DNA of 64,000 nt from Leuctra nigra (lineage: Eukaryota; Arthropoda; Insecta; Plecoptera; Leuctridae), in assembly GCA_934045905.1 (NCBI GenBank), contig OW203762.1, positions 13,982,345 to 14,046,344 of the forward strand, given 5' to 3'. Below the pieces are notes generated by a model, which was not told the DNA's origin, did no database searches, and saw nothing but the letters and a program-made list of their open reading frames with translations. Positions within the stretch are counted from its first letter, which is position 1. Every line of letters begins with the position of its first letter. The translations under genes and the position numbers were made by a program. Of this stretch, positions 37,080-49,500 are shown piece by piece.

Positions 37080-37446
37080 GAATAGACCATAGGTTTGTTC
37101 GTCGGGGTGTTCTAACCTGCTCGGAGCAGGCGGAAGTACGTCACTGAATATGTTAGGTGCATGAATTACGAATCAAAACTCGACGGATAGGTATAAGTAA
37201 ACTTTTCCGTGACGACTTCCGGTGTGTTCCGAACAGGTTAGAACACCCCGACGAACAGACCTCATGTTAAATATTATCTCCGTGGCTCTGCTTTCTAAGA
37301 AAAATCATATGCAGTTTGATTTCCAGACACCTTAGTCCCTGTTTCAACAAAAGGTAAAACGGGGACTAAGTTGTCTGGAAATAATACTGCATATGATTTT
37401 TCTTAGAAAGCAGAGCCACCGAGATAATATTGAAAATGGTCTATTC
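37080..37446. repeat. Cruciform-like inverted-repeat element with two internal stems
   Basis: The outer ends GAATAGACCAT and ATGGTCTATTC form a closing stem. Inside lie two separate foldbacks. The first (about 37091-37262) has arms GTTCGTCGGGGTGTTCTAAC and complement. The second (about 37268-37434) has arms such as GAAAAATCATATGCAG and complement. The layout resembles two MITEs nested in a third. Confidence 0.7.
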
Positions 37447-37551
37447 AACTTCTTGTACGAGACTTATCATGTACTTATCAAGTATGAGACTACTTGCCTG
37501 CATCATTATGGTTATGTTCCTTTTTCCTATTTTGTAAGACCGTGATGTGCA

Positions 37552-37668
37552 GGGGCATGTGTAGCGTTTGAAAGGTTAAACGGCTGTGTTAAGTGCCCGA
37601 GGGTTTTAGGGGCATGTGTAGCTTTTGAAAAGTTAAACGGCTGTGTGAAGTGCCTGAGGGCTTTGTTC
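37552..37668. repeat. Tandem pair of ~57-bp units
   Basis: AGGGGCATGTGTAGC...TTAAACGGCTGTGT...AAGTGCC[C/T]GAGGG occurs twice in a row with a few substitutions. Confidence 0.8.
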
Positions 37669-38102
37669 TCATAAAACTATATTATATGCGTAATGTAAAT
37701 AATCATGCATAATTTGTTTAGTCTCATTGTTTAAATAAATAGTTTCTATCAACAATAAGAAAACCTTTGTGGATTGCAATTTTTCTTCAATTGATCGACC
37801 GCTGCATTCCATTGCAGTGATAAATACCACGTGTCAACATGATAAGAGTATATAAACAATAAAATGCGGGCCCGAACAACCTATAATCTTCACACGAGCA
37901 ATGTGATTGCTAATAGGGGCGTTACTCTTCCGCCTCACCTGCAATGATATCCTTTCACCAATAGGGGTAGGATTCCATGCAACTTGATCGTGACCTCTGA
38001 AGGTCAAAGTCCTCGGCCACCTGTCAGGTCAAAGCCAGCATTATGACGGATTATGTGATGAGTTTTGAGTTGGGGAGGGGGAGGGGGGGGGGGGGGGTCG
38101 TT

Positions 38103-38111
38103 GTATATAAA
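38103..38111 (+). promoter_or_regulatory. TATA box of the ADAMTS gene
   Basis: GTATATAAAG lies 46-53 bp before the start codon, leaving room for a transcription start about 30 bp downstream and a leader of roughly 20 nt. A long G-run lies immediately upstream. Confidence 0.55.
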
Positions 38112-38155
38112 GTCTTGGATTTTTTAAAAGCAATTAAAATCTTGTTGGTGTGAAA

Positions 38156-40451
38156 ATGAAGTGTTGTTTTGTCCTGGTTCTCGTGTTGGTGACTCGGCAA
38201 TGTGGCTGTTTCCAACCACGAAGAGAGGTAAGATACCATTATTATACACAAACAATGTACATCTCTACCGAGACAATTATTCGTCTATAATAATTTATAA
38301 TTATTTATAGTTTCATCTATTTAATTGGTGTTTATACGTATGAAATAAAAATTAATGCGATTTAAAACTGAATAGGTATAAGATTAAATTGGAGGTATAA
38401 AAATGATAAAAATGTTGAATTTAATCTATATAATTCAGTCACATTAACATTCATTTGGTAACTTTTCAGCCATAAAACCCTATTTACATAGTCAAATTTC
38501 TTTGAATCAAAGATTTGATCAAAGGATTTAACAGTGCAAAAAATTTGACAAAAAATTTGACAGTGCAAAGTTAATTTTATCCAGATTTAAGAAATTTACT
38601 AATTTTAAATTATTTTGTTTATAAAACTTTGTTTCATAGTTTAATACTCCAATATCATTTCTATGCAGCATGTATTACAGCTTTTTACACAGTTAATGAA
38701 AATTAATTCAGTATTTATTCACTGGAGTAAAAAGTAACTATAATATCGTAAATACCCCAGACTTAATGGCGACTGCGGCGTTAGAGGTACATAGAGTAAT
38801 TTGGATTGGAGGATACCCAGCAAACGCAAGGAGTCGGTGTATTTCAGTTTCACAGTTCGAAAATAATTTCCATCGTTAGTAACTTAGGAAGTAGGAATAA
38901 TACTTACTGAGCGAGCGAAGCTAGCGACTCTTTTTGACACTTTTAACACGGACCTCTTTTTTATGTTTTTATTTTTTTGTCTGCTACCTGGAGCAATAGA
39001 AGTTGCACCGTTTCACCGATCGGTCTGAAATTTTGCACACATATAGAGACAACCTTTTCTGTTTGCAGACCCTAATTTTTTTGAATTCCGTTCAAATATC
39101 TCCTGATAGGTTGAAAAATGAAAATTGTCTTCGATAAATCTGATCAAACTCATATTTTGCATCATCATTAAGATCAACAATGTCTCTTATTTTACAAATT
39201 TTCATCCCAATCAGTTAACGTGGCTCAACCGATCGAACATTCCAAAATAATTATTTTTTGAAATTACCATCATGAATTACTTTTTCCAACATTTGAACTC
39301 TATTTAAGTATAAACAAATAATAAAATGTCATTTAACTTGCAATTCCTGTCTTACAGCGAGGTTTAAAATTATTGCCTTCCGAGAATGAAGAAAACTTTA
39401 ACACAGGAGGTATAGGAAAATCATTGCGTTTTTGACTTATAACTTCTAAAATAGCACACGTTGGTATTGTTTTCAATTTTTTCTCTAATAGGATATCCAT
39501 ATATCTACCAGAAAAAAAGTTTTTTGATCAAAGTTGGGACTACATAAAAATTAGATCTTCATTATTAGCCTAAATGTGACACGATTTTACTTGTCTGCCA
39601 TAAGATAACATGGGGAAGAAAACTCAATTTATCTCAAAAACTAGACACGAGAAGTGTTTAATTTTTTCAGGGATTGTGTATGGCATGATTATCAATAAGT
39701 AGACAAAAAATTATGAAAATCTGAGACCATGCCCGATTGGATGAGCCACCTTAATGACGTATGACTTATTGACATTTTTAATAACTGTCAGAAATGAAGT
39801 ATCGAAATGATTATTTTTCCACTGCAGCATGAATATGATTTGCTTTAGGTACCAGAGTGTTTAGATGCTATTTTCACGTTTCAATGAAAAGCATATACTT
39901 TTATGTTGATTGAATGGATCATATTTCAATTCAATGTGGATGTATGTTTTCTGTGCGTTGTGTACGCATTTCCGGTTTGAGAAGCTCGCTCATCTACGCA
40001 GTTCACTGAGCGTTTTCCTAATGTCCTGATAATAATCTTAACGTTGTGAGGTAGTCATTCTATTCTGCCATTCTAACTGGAGTTAATTTGACCTTGACTC
40101 CAGGCGCTGCACGAGGCGATGACGCCCGACGAGCTCGGCTATTACTTCGGCGTCTCCTCGAGCGTCGCGGTGCCCGAGTACGAGATCGCCCGACTACGCC
40201 CGACGCTGCCCGACGTCGAGGAAGGCGTCGTGGACGAGGAGGCGGAGGGTCAACTCAACTACGACTTCAAGGCGTTCGGGAGGTGATCATTAACACATTT
40301 ACAAGATGTAAAACTTCATCTTCCACGAGTTTCATTTATTATACTTCAACACACATTTTCTTATTCGGATTTGCGTTACGGCCATATTAGTTTTAACTTA
40401 TAAAATATATTTTGTAAATTAGTGATTTTTGCAAGAAGATACCAAGAAGAT

Positions 40452-40504
<53 letters not shown>

Positions 40505-43500
40505 TCTTTATTTTTAGAGCGAAGTTAAGCCAGTGGCTTCTCTTCCATTTAACTCTTTTAAAAAGAAGATATAAATAGAAAGATAGAAGATATAAGAAGA
40601 TTATAAAGATACGTACAACTCTTAATACTCTCCGTCGATATGATGAGGTAGTCATTTTATTCTGCCATTCTGTTCTGGTGTTCTGTCATTTTGTTATTAT
40701 TTGACGTCTTGCAGTAACAGTTATGAAGTTTTTGTAAGTAATTGTACAAATTTAGTTTTCTAATGGCCTTGAACTGCCATTTGACAGAGACGTCGCCCTG
40801 CGTCTGCGCCCCAACTTGCGCCTGATCGCCCCCAACCTGCGCGTCATCCGGCGCCGCGGCGACATGGAGGCGTCGGAGATGGTCGACGACGTGCCGCAGT
40901 GCCACTACCTCCATCGCGGTGACGACGCAGTCGCCGCGCTCAGCCGCTGCCACGAGAACAATCTGGTGAGCTCACAGCTGTGATTTCAGATATTCTCCTC
41001 GAGGAAGTACATGGCGTAACTTCGATGATATTTTTATAATCCACACAAGTCTAGGTATATTAGACGTAATAATATTTCTTCACACAATATCCACAAGATT
41101 TTAATGAGTCATCATAGTACTCTTATGGCACTTTCTCTGTATGTTCATTTGAGTGAGTGTTTGTTTTTATTTTTGTTCTTGTAGGCAGTGCTCACCGTTC
41201 ACCGTTCACCAGCGTTCAAGATCCTATGATCACATTGGGTTCTTGTCCCTGGTTGAGCGAGCGTAGCGAGCGTCACCACGGTACTCTTATATGGCACTTT
41301 CTCTGTGTGTGTTTTTTTTTTGTGGTCACAGCCCAGGTCAAACCGCTCACGCAATCGATCTGAAATTTTGTACACATACTAAAGTAATCTATGAGATCCC
41401 TGGGATCGTTTTTGAACGGGCTCCCGTGATTGGTTCAAATTTTAAAAAAATTATCTTTTGATTGGTTGCTTCGATCAATTTGAAATTTAGCAAAAACATT
41501 GCAACCAACATTGTACCCAATCATAAAAAGCTTCAGCCAAATCCTCCTATTGGTTAAAATTTAAAAACCATTTTTCATGTGATCTTTGACATTTAAACTA
41601 GAACAGATTGACCGATCAACTTAAAACTTTGCGTGGTCATTGGTACCAACATTTGAGGTATTTTTGCCAATTTTCAGTCTAATCTGTCGTTATTTTCAAA
41701 AGTTTTAATTTAAAGGTCATTTTATTCCGTAATCTTGAAAAATTTATACTAAATTGTCATCCTTGCCTTCTTTAAGGTAGTACCTTCATTATACATATAC
41801 AAAAAAATAAAATCTTGAAATTACAAGTTCAGAAAACGTTTTCCTACATTTCAACTATATTTAAGTATAAATGAATCATAAAATGTAATTTAACTTGCAA
41901 CTCCTGTCTTATAGCGAGGTTTCAATTTATTGCTTTCCGAGAATGAACAAAACTGTAACACAGGAGGTATAGGGAAATCATTTAGTTTTTGGTTGATAAC
42001 TTTTAAAATAGCACACGTTGGTATTGTTTTCAATTTTTTCCTAATAGAATGTCCAACTATCTATCTAGAAATCAGTTTTTTGAAAAAACGTTGAACCTCA
42101 GTAAAATTAAAAACTCAAAAATAGCATTGAAATCGTCATGATTTTAATGGCCCCCATAAGACTACATGTTAAAAATAGGAATTTATAACTACAATATCTC
42201 AAAATCTAGACACGAGAAGTTCTTCATATTTCACAATATCGTGTAAATAGTGATTATTGATACCTCTGCCAAAAATAGGCTTATTTGGAAGATATGAGAT
42301 TTCAGTTGTGCTACCTTAAGCTTCTGCTCCAAGGCAAGGCCTGTAGAGCAGCCAAGCTATCCACAATGTACAGTAAAATGAAAGCATTTTTGAGCTAGCG
42401 CATAAAATCGGATGCAGTACAAAGGACAAATCCTCTAATTGGTTTAAGTTTAAATAATATCTTCTGATTGGTCGACAATCAAAATGTTCACATTAAGTTC
42501 AAATTTTGCATGGTGATCAAGACCAACTTAATATTAAATTTTACATATTGCAAGCCCAATCAGTCAAGTATTAATTGTAATTTTACGAGTTTAGTATGGG
42601 ATGTCACAAGAGATTTCTGGAGAAAGTATGTAGGTAAGACTTCACGACACAATGGATCTGTTATTCATCCAGAGTATTATGGAGATTGAAAAATTGCAGA
42701 GAAAATCGTCTTGTGCCGTGTCGTGTATCGTGACTATGGGGATGTTGCATGTTCTGTGCTCGCTCATCAACGCGTTACACTGAGCGTTTTCCTAGTTATT
42801 GTCCTTGAGCCCCCAGACCCCCTTGAAGCAGCGAACGGCCTTTTCCTGACATCCATCGATCCCCGATAATTTTGACCCCTCCCCCACTCAAAATAAAGTT
42901 CCTACGCGCGTGACAGAATGAATAACAATGTCATTAGAGCCAGAATTTTAAATAAAGTGCGGCCTTCTACATCGACAACAATCAGTGCTGCCGTTCTAGT
43001 AGTTGCACATCCCAGCATGGAGCGAATGTCAATACGTGAACATTGTGTATCGTGCCCTTGTATTCTGTAGTGCATCTTCTTGCAGAGTCATATTTTGTAA
43101 TTTAGTGAGCATGGTTCATGGTTTTAGGAGTTTATAAAAACTCTTCCCTTCGGGACTTACCCTCTGTCTGAGCGCCTCCACGAGCTCTTCAAGACTGAGG
43201 AGGACGACGAGAGGGTGGCGCACATTGTTCACGTGCTAATTGATGTGTCATCTTCTAGCACGGCTTCGTCATGCTGGAGAACGAGACACTGGAGATCCGA
43301 CCTCTGTCTGAGCGCCTCCACGAGCTCCTCAAGACGGAGGAGGACGACGAGAGGGTGGCGCACATTGTTCGACGCGCTCCTCTCATGGCCGACAACTTCT
43401 TCAACGACGCGCTGCCTCTGCCGATGGACTACAGCTATGACGTCGTACCCACGGACTACGTAAGTCGCTTTTCACACTCACCGACTCTCTGACACAATGG

Positions 43501-46500
43501 TCAGCTGCCAATAGAAAACGAACAAACTTATGTAATTTTCCACCAGCTTCACTTGGGCCTCACTCTGGGATATCACTGAAATTACGTTACCATATAAAAC
43601 TCGAGTTCAAAACTAGTGCGGCCCTGCCAGTGCAGCCAGTAGAAAACGTCATTCGTTTCTACTTCATTTAAACTGAAGTACCTAATGTAAGTTGTGGAAA
43701 ATAGCTTGCTTCACCGGGGCAAGAACCCGGGGCCTGTCACTTGCCCAGCGAATACTCTACCAACCGAGCTATCGGATGGATATAATTATTAATATTGTCA
43801 GAATATAATTATTCCATGGACGTGACGTAATTTTCCATCTTATCCCATCACCTATCAATTGATAATTTGTAAAACTGTTTCATCACGTACACATTGCCGT
43901 ACCAAGTTTATTCTGAATGTGCAAGAAAGTAATTGCACTATTTGCTACTTGTTTTGCTAGACAATGAACCGCATGAAGAGGGCTGGGAACCGCTACACGG
44001 TGGAGACGGCGTTGTTCTTCGACGAGGCTGGATACAAACTCTTCTCGCCGTATTTCCGTCAGGACGACAAGAAGCTCAGGGACATGCTGCTGGCATACCT
44101 CAACGGCGTGAGTACAACTTCATGCTTTTGATATACCTAAACAATATGTTCGTCTTAGAGCTTCATAGGCTCTCGAATATGCAGGTTACAATAAAATATT
44201 TAATACCTATTTAAAAGAGAATATCATTAATAATTCCAGTGTCAATGGATTGAATTGATGTTGGCTGGTTCAAGACCAACTCTGAATCGACACTCTTGAG
44301 TTGCGCAGAAAGCATCGTTTGCGGCAAGATTCATGGACATCATTACTACATTCATACTACTAAGGCAAGGTTCGTTTACTCCTATACCGATAACATTGGC
44401 TGAAGTGAAGCCTTTTCAGACCCTGTGATTCGGGAAATTCGTCTATTTGATGGCGCAGCTCCATCTATTATCTCCATAGTGAACGACAGCTCAATGGGTA
44501 AATTATCATATTAGTTCATATTTTTACCACCAGTAGCTGATATAAGCGCTATTCCATCAAAATGACGAAAATTGCTGGGTACCTGAAAAGGCATCACTTT
44601 CATTGGTCAAGGGAGAGAACCGTGTCTTACTAGTGTGAACTAAGCTATGATCCATGAAACTTGTTTGCGGTTCTTGTTACTCGCCATTGGTCAGTTCACA
44701 TCAAGTTATACCACAACAAATTGTTGGAACGAGCAAAATAGAGAATTGTCTAATTTTTAAACCAACTCGCGAGCTGACCAAATTCAGTATCTGCACATGC
44801 GCGGCCAACCATGGTTTGCAGCCGCTGGTTCCAACCACGGTTTGCAACACAGTGTGATAGGGCTTTTAGTGTGTAGTTCCAGTTAAAGTGACACAGTAAG
44901 AATATAAGATAATGCTGTACCTATACTGTCTCTAGGTACAAGCGCTGTACCACCACCCCAGCCTGGGCGCGCCCGTGGACATTGTTCTGGTCCGTCTCGA
45001 GATGTTCTCCCAGCAGCCACGTGACCTGCCACACTATCAGGGCGAGCGAGGCCAGCTGCTGGACGCGTTCTGTGATTACAACCAGAAGCACAACCCGCCC
45101 GAGGACTCGAACCCCGACCACTGGGACATGGGACTCTACGTGTCAGGCCTGGACTTCTACGCCATTGAGAACGGCAGGAAGAGCGGGGTGACAATGGGTG
45201 AGGAACATACAATTACTTACCACTCCTTTTTGGAAGTCGTAAAACCGTGTCGTGAGAAATATTTACTTATAATGTGGTTTCACTGTGAAACCACACATAT
45301 TCGATATTTTTATTGAAGCTGTGGGTCTGCTGCACTAAAAAGTAAATATTAATGATAATATTTCCTAAATATCGCTTTAACTTTTGAACCATTCAAATTA
45401 TGAAATATGTTAAAAATAATAAGCATAGCAAAGTTTATAAACACCAACTTATACAGACATCATGAGTGCCAAAACTCGTGAAAAATCTGAAATAAATAAT
45501 ATACTTTTAGACTTTTGACGAGTTTGGGCACAAATATTGTCGTTATAAGATGGTGTTTATATTGCTAAGATATTATCATCTTATAGCTAAGATCGACTTA
45601 AAAATTAGCTACGCTAATTGTTTTTCACATTTTTCGTAAATTGAATGTTAGATAAGTTATTACGATATTTAGGATATATATCCAATGTTTGCTTCGACTG
45701 CAACCTACTCTTAAGCCTCTACTTGGTTATTTTAAAATTAATTACTGTTATCCATTATTATGTTTAAAATGATACTTGTTCTTAAAAATGTTGCATAGCT
45801 GCAAAAGCTGGCATAGCTATACATGCCAGGATACTGCAGGATACTGCATGACCAGGCTCTCCATGTTGAGTGACTGATGTTTCGTCGCAGGGTTGGCAAC
45901 CGTGGGTGGCGTGTGCCAGGACAAGTACGCATGCGTGATCGCAGAGTTGGGGACCACCAACGTGTTCGGCAAACCTTATCCGTCAGCCGGGTTCACGTCA
46001 GTGTACATCCTGGCGCACGAGATGGGACACAAGTAGGTACTCTCTCAGTATGGCGCAGACGATGTTCATTATTCCTGATAGTGGCGAGTGTCCAGTGCCA
46101 GATCAGCCTACACTCCCCTTCACTTGGTACATTTTGTGCCTAGCTTACCTACACTCCCCTTCACTTGGTACATTTTGTGCCGAGCTTACTTACATTCCCC
46201 TAAACTTGTTACCATTTGTGCCGGAGTTTACCTACTTTCCTCTAACTTGATAACATGTGTGCCTAGCTTACCTTCACTCCCCTTCACTTGGTACATTTTG
46301 TGCCGAGCTTACCTACACTCCCCTTCACTTGGTACATTTTGTGCCGAGCTTACTTACACTCCCCTTCACTTGGTACATTTTATGCCGAGCTTACTTACAT
46401 TCCCCTTAACTTGTTACCATTTGTGCAGGAGTTTACCTACTTTCCTCTAACTTGATAACATTTGTGCCTAGCTTACCTACACTCCCCTTCACTTGGTACA

Positions 46501-49500
46501 ATTTAGTACAATTTGTGCCGAGCTTACTTTCACTCCCCTTCACTTGGTATATTTTGTGCCGAGCTTACTTACACTCCCCTTCACTTGGTACAATTTAGTA
46601 CAATTTGTGCCGAGCGAACTTTCACTCCCCTTCACTTGGTACATTTTGTGCCGAGCTTACTTACACTCCCCTTCACTAGGTACATTTTGTGCCGAGCTTA
46701 CTTACACTCCCCTTCACTTGGTACATTTTGTGCCGAGCTTACTTATATTCCCCTTAACTAGTTACCATTTGTGCCGGAGTGTACCTACTTTCCTCTAACT
46801 TGATAACATGTGTGCCTAGCTTACCTTCACTCCCCTTCACTTGGTACATTTTGTGCCGAGCTTACTTACACTCCCCTTCACTTGGTACATTTTGTGCCGA
46901 GCTTACTTACATTCCCTTTAACTTGTTACCATTTGTGCCGGAGTTACCCTACTATCCTCTAACTTGATAACATTTGTGCCTAGCTTACCTACACTCCCCT
47001 TCACTTGGTACAATTTAGTACAATTTGTGCCGAGCTTACTTTCACTCCCCTTCACTTGGTACATTTTGTGCCGAGCTTACTTACACTCCCCTTCACTTGG
47101 TACATTTTGTGCCGAGCTTACTTACACTCCCCTTCACTTGGTACATTTTGTGCCGAGCTTACTTACATTCCCCTTAACTTGTTACCATTTGTGCAGGAGT
47201 TTACCTACTTTCCTCTAACTTGATAACATGTGTGCCGAGCTTACCTACACTCCCCTTCACTTGGTACATTTTGTGCCGAGCTTACTTACACTCCCCTTCA
47301 CTTGGTACATTTTGTGCCGAGCTTACTTACACTCCCCTTCACTTGGTACATTTTGTGCCGAGCTTACTTACACTCCCCTTCACTTGGTACATTTTGTGCC
47401 GAGCTTACTTACATTCCCCTTCACTTGGTACGTACATTTTGTGCCTAGCTTACCTACACTCCCCTTCACTTGGTACATTTTGTGCCGAGCTTACTTACAT
47501 TCCCCTTAACTTGTTACCATTTGTGCAGGAGTTTACCTACTTTCCTCTAACTTGATAACATGTGTGCCTAGCTTACCCACACTCCCCTTCACTTGGTACA
47601 TTTTGTGCCGAGCTTACTTACACTCCCCTTCACTTGGTACATTTTGTGCCGAGCTTACTTACACTCCCCTTCACTTGGTACACTTTGTCCCGAGCTTACC
47701 TACACTCCCCATCACACAAGAATACTTACATGCATGTGCCATCATCCTGTGAGTTCTTGGAAAAAGGTATTCTTGGATATTATTCTTGGATAAATACTTA
47801 CTGAACGTCTGGGGGAGTCCGTTACTCCTCGACAAAGCTCGTGCCGGGGCTACTCACATTCCCTTGCGGTGTAAGTAAGTAAGGCGTGACAATGTCAAGA
47901 GTTTGTCCTTCACTTCAGCCTGGGAATGCACCACGACGGCAGTCAGAATCGCTGTCCCAAGGAGGGCTTCATCATGTCGCCGTCGAGAGGCACGCAGGGG
48001 GAGACGCTGTGGTCGTCGTGCAGCGTCGACGTCGTCAGACAGTTGGGGTGAGTGACGTCACAGTGATGGCGGAATAGGGTCAAGTACAGTGCTTGTCAAA
48101 TAAGGAATGTTCTCTTCCGCTGCAGCTGGGCCAAATGCCTGACCGACAAGGGAAAGCAGCGCGCAGAGCTGAACCACGGAAAATACCTGGACGAGCCTGG
48201 ACAGGCGTGGGGCGCCAAGAAACAGTGCGAGATCCTGCTGAGAGACAAGGACGCACTGCTTCAGTATCCCAACAAGCTCCAGGTGAGAGACAAGGCAGGA
48301 AGATGGGGGAGGCGTTGACTCGATTCAAGAGCACACGTTCTCTTCTTCTGTGAAACCAATCCAATAGTAATAAATGATAACTGACCGAAGACATTTACAA
48401 ATTAATATCATGCACATTGGGAAATCAACGCCTGTCAAGAAAATGTATTTCCTTTCATTTTAATTGAAGAAAACTTTCTCTGTCGCAGGACGTGTGTCAG
48501 AACCTAAAGTGCCGGACTCCACATCGGTCCGGGTTCTACTTCGCAGGTCCGGCGCTGGAGGGAACCGGCTGTGGAAGAGGCAAGGTAAGTCAGAAACGTG
48601 TATAGGATCTCAAGGCACGTCGGTCCGGGTTCTACTTCGCAGGTCCGGCGCTGGAGGGGACCGGCTGTGGACGGGGCAAGGTAAGTCAGGGACGTGTATA
48701 GGATCTCAAGGCACGTCGGTCCGGGTTCTACTTCGCAGGTCTGGCGCTAGAGGGAACCGGCTGTGGAAGAGGCAAGGTAAGTCAGGGACGTGTGAAGGAT
48801 CTCAAGGCACGCCGGTCCGGGTTCTACTTCGCAGGTCCGGCGCTGGAGGGGACCGGCTGTGGAAGAGGCAAGGTAAGTCAGGGACGTGTGAAGGATCTCA
48901 AGGCACGCCGGTCCGGGTTCTACTTCGCAGGTCCGGCGCTGGAGGGGACCGGCTGTGGACGGGGCAAGGTAAGTCAGGGACGTGTATAGGATCTCAAGGC
49001 ACGTCGGTCCGGGTTCTACTTCGCAGGTCCGGCGCTAGAGGGAACCGGCTGTGGAAGAGGCAAGGTAAGTCAGGGACGTGTGAAGGATCTCAAGGCACGC
49101 CGGTCCGGGTTCTACTTCGCAGGTCCGGCGCTAGAGGGAACCGGCTGTGGAAGAGGCAAGGTAAGTCAGGGACGTGTGAAGGATCTCAAGGCACGCCGGT
49201 CCGGGTTCTACTTCGCAGGTCCGGCGCTGGAGGGAACCGGCTGTGGAAGAGGCAAGGTAAGTCAGGGACGTGTGAAGGATCTCAAGGCACGCCGGTCCGG
49301 GTTCTACTTCGCAGGTCCGGCGCTGGAGGGGACCGGCTGTGGAAGAGGCAAGGTAAGTCAGGGACGTGTGAAGGATCTCAAGGCACGCCGGTCCGGGTTC
49401 TACTTCGCAGGTCCGGCGCTGGAGGGGACCGGCTGTGGAAGAGGCAAGGTAAGTCAGGGACGTGTGAAGGATCTCAAGGCACGCCGGTCCGGGTTCTACT

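Larger units (their letters stand above)
36443..38100. other. 5' flank of the ADAMTS gene, with repeats
   Basis: No coding region was recognised. It contains a double-hairpin element at 37080-37446, a 57-bp tandem pair at 37552-37668 and a G-run at 38077-38098 just before the TATA box. Confidence 0.5.

Noticed and set aside
46050..47804. Many overlapping ORFs of 60-120 aa
   Set aside because: They are readings of the 41-bp minisatellite in all frames. They have no start context, domain or splice logic.
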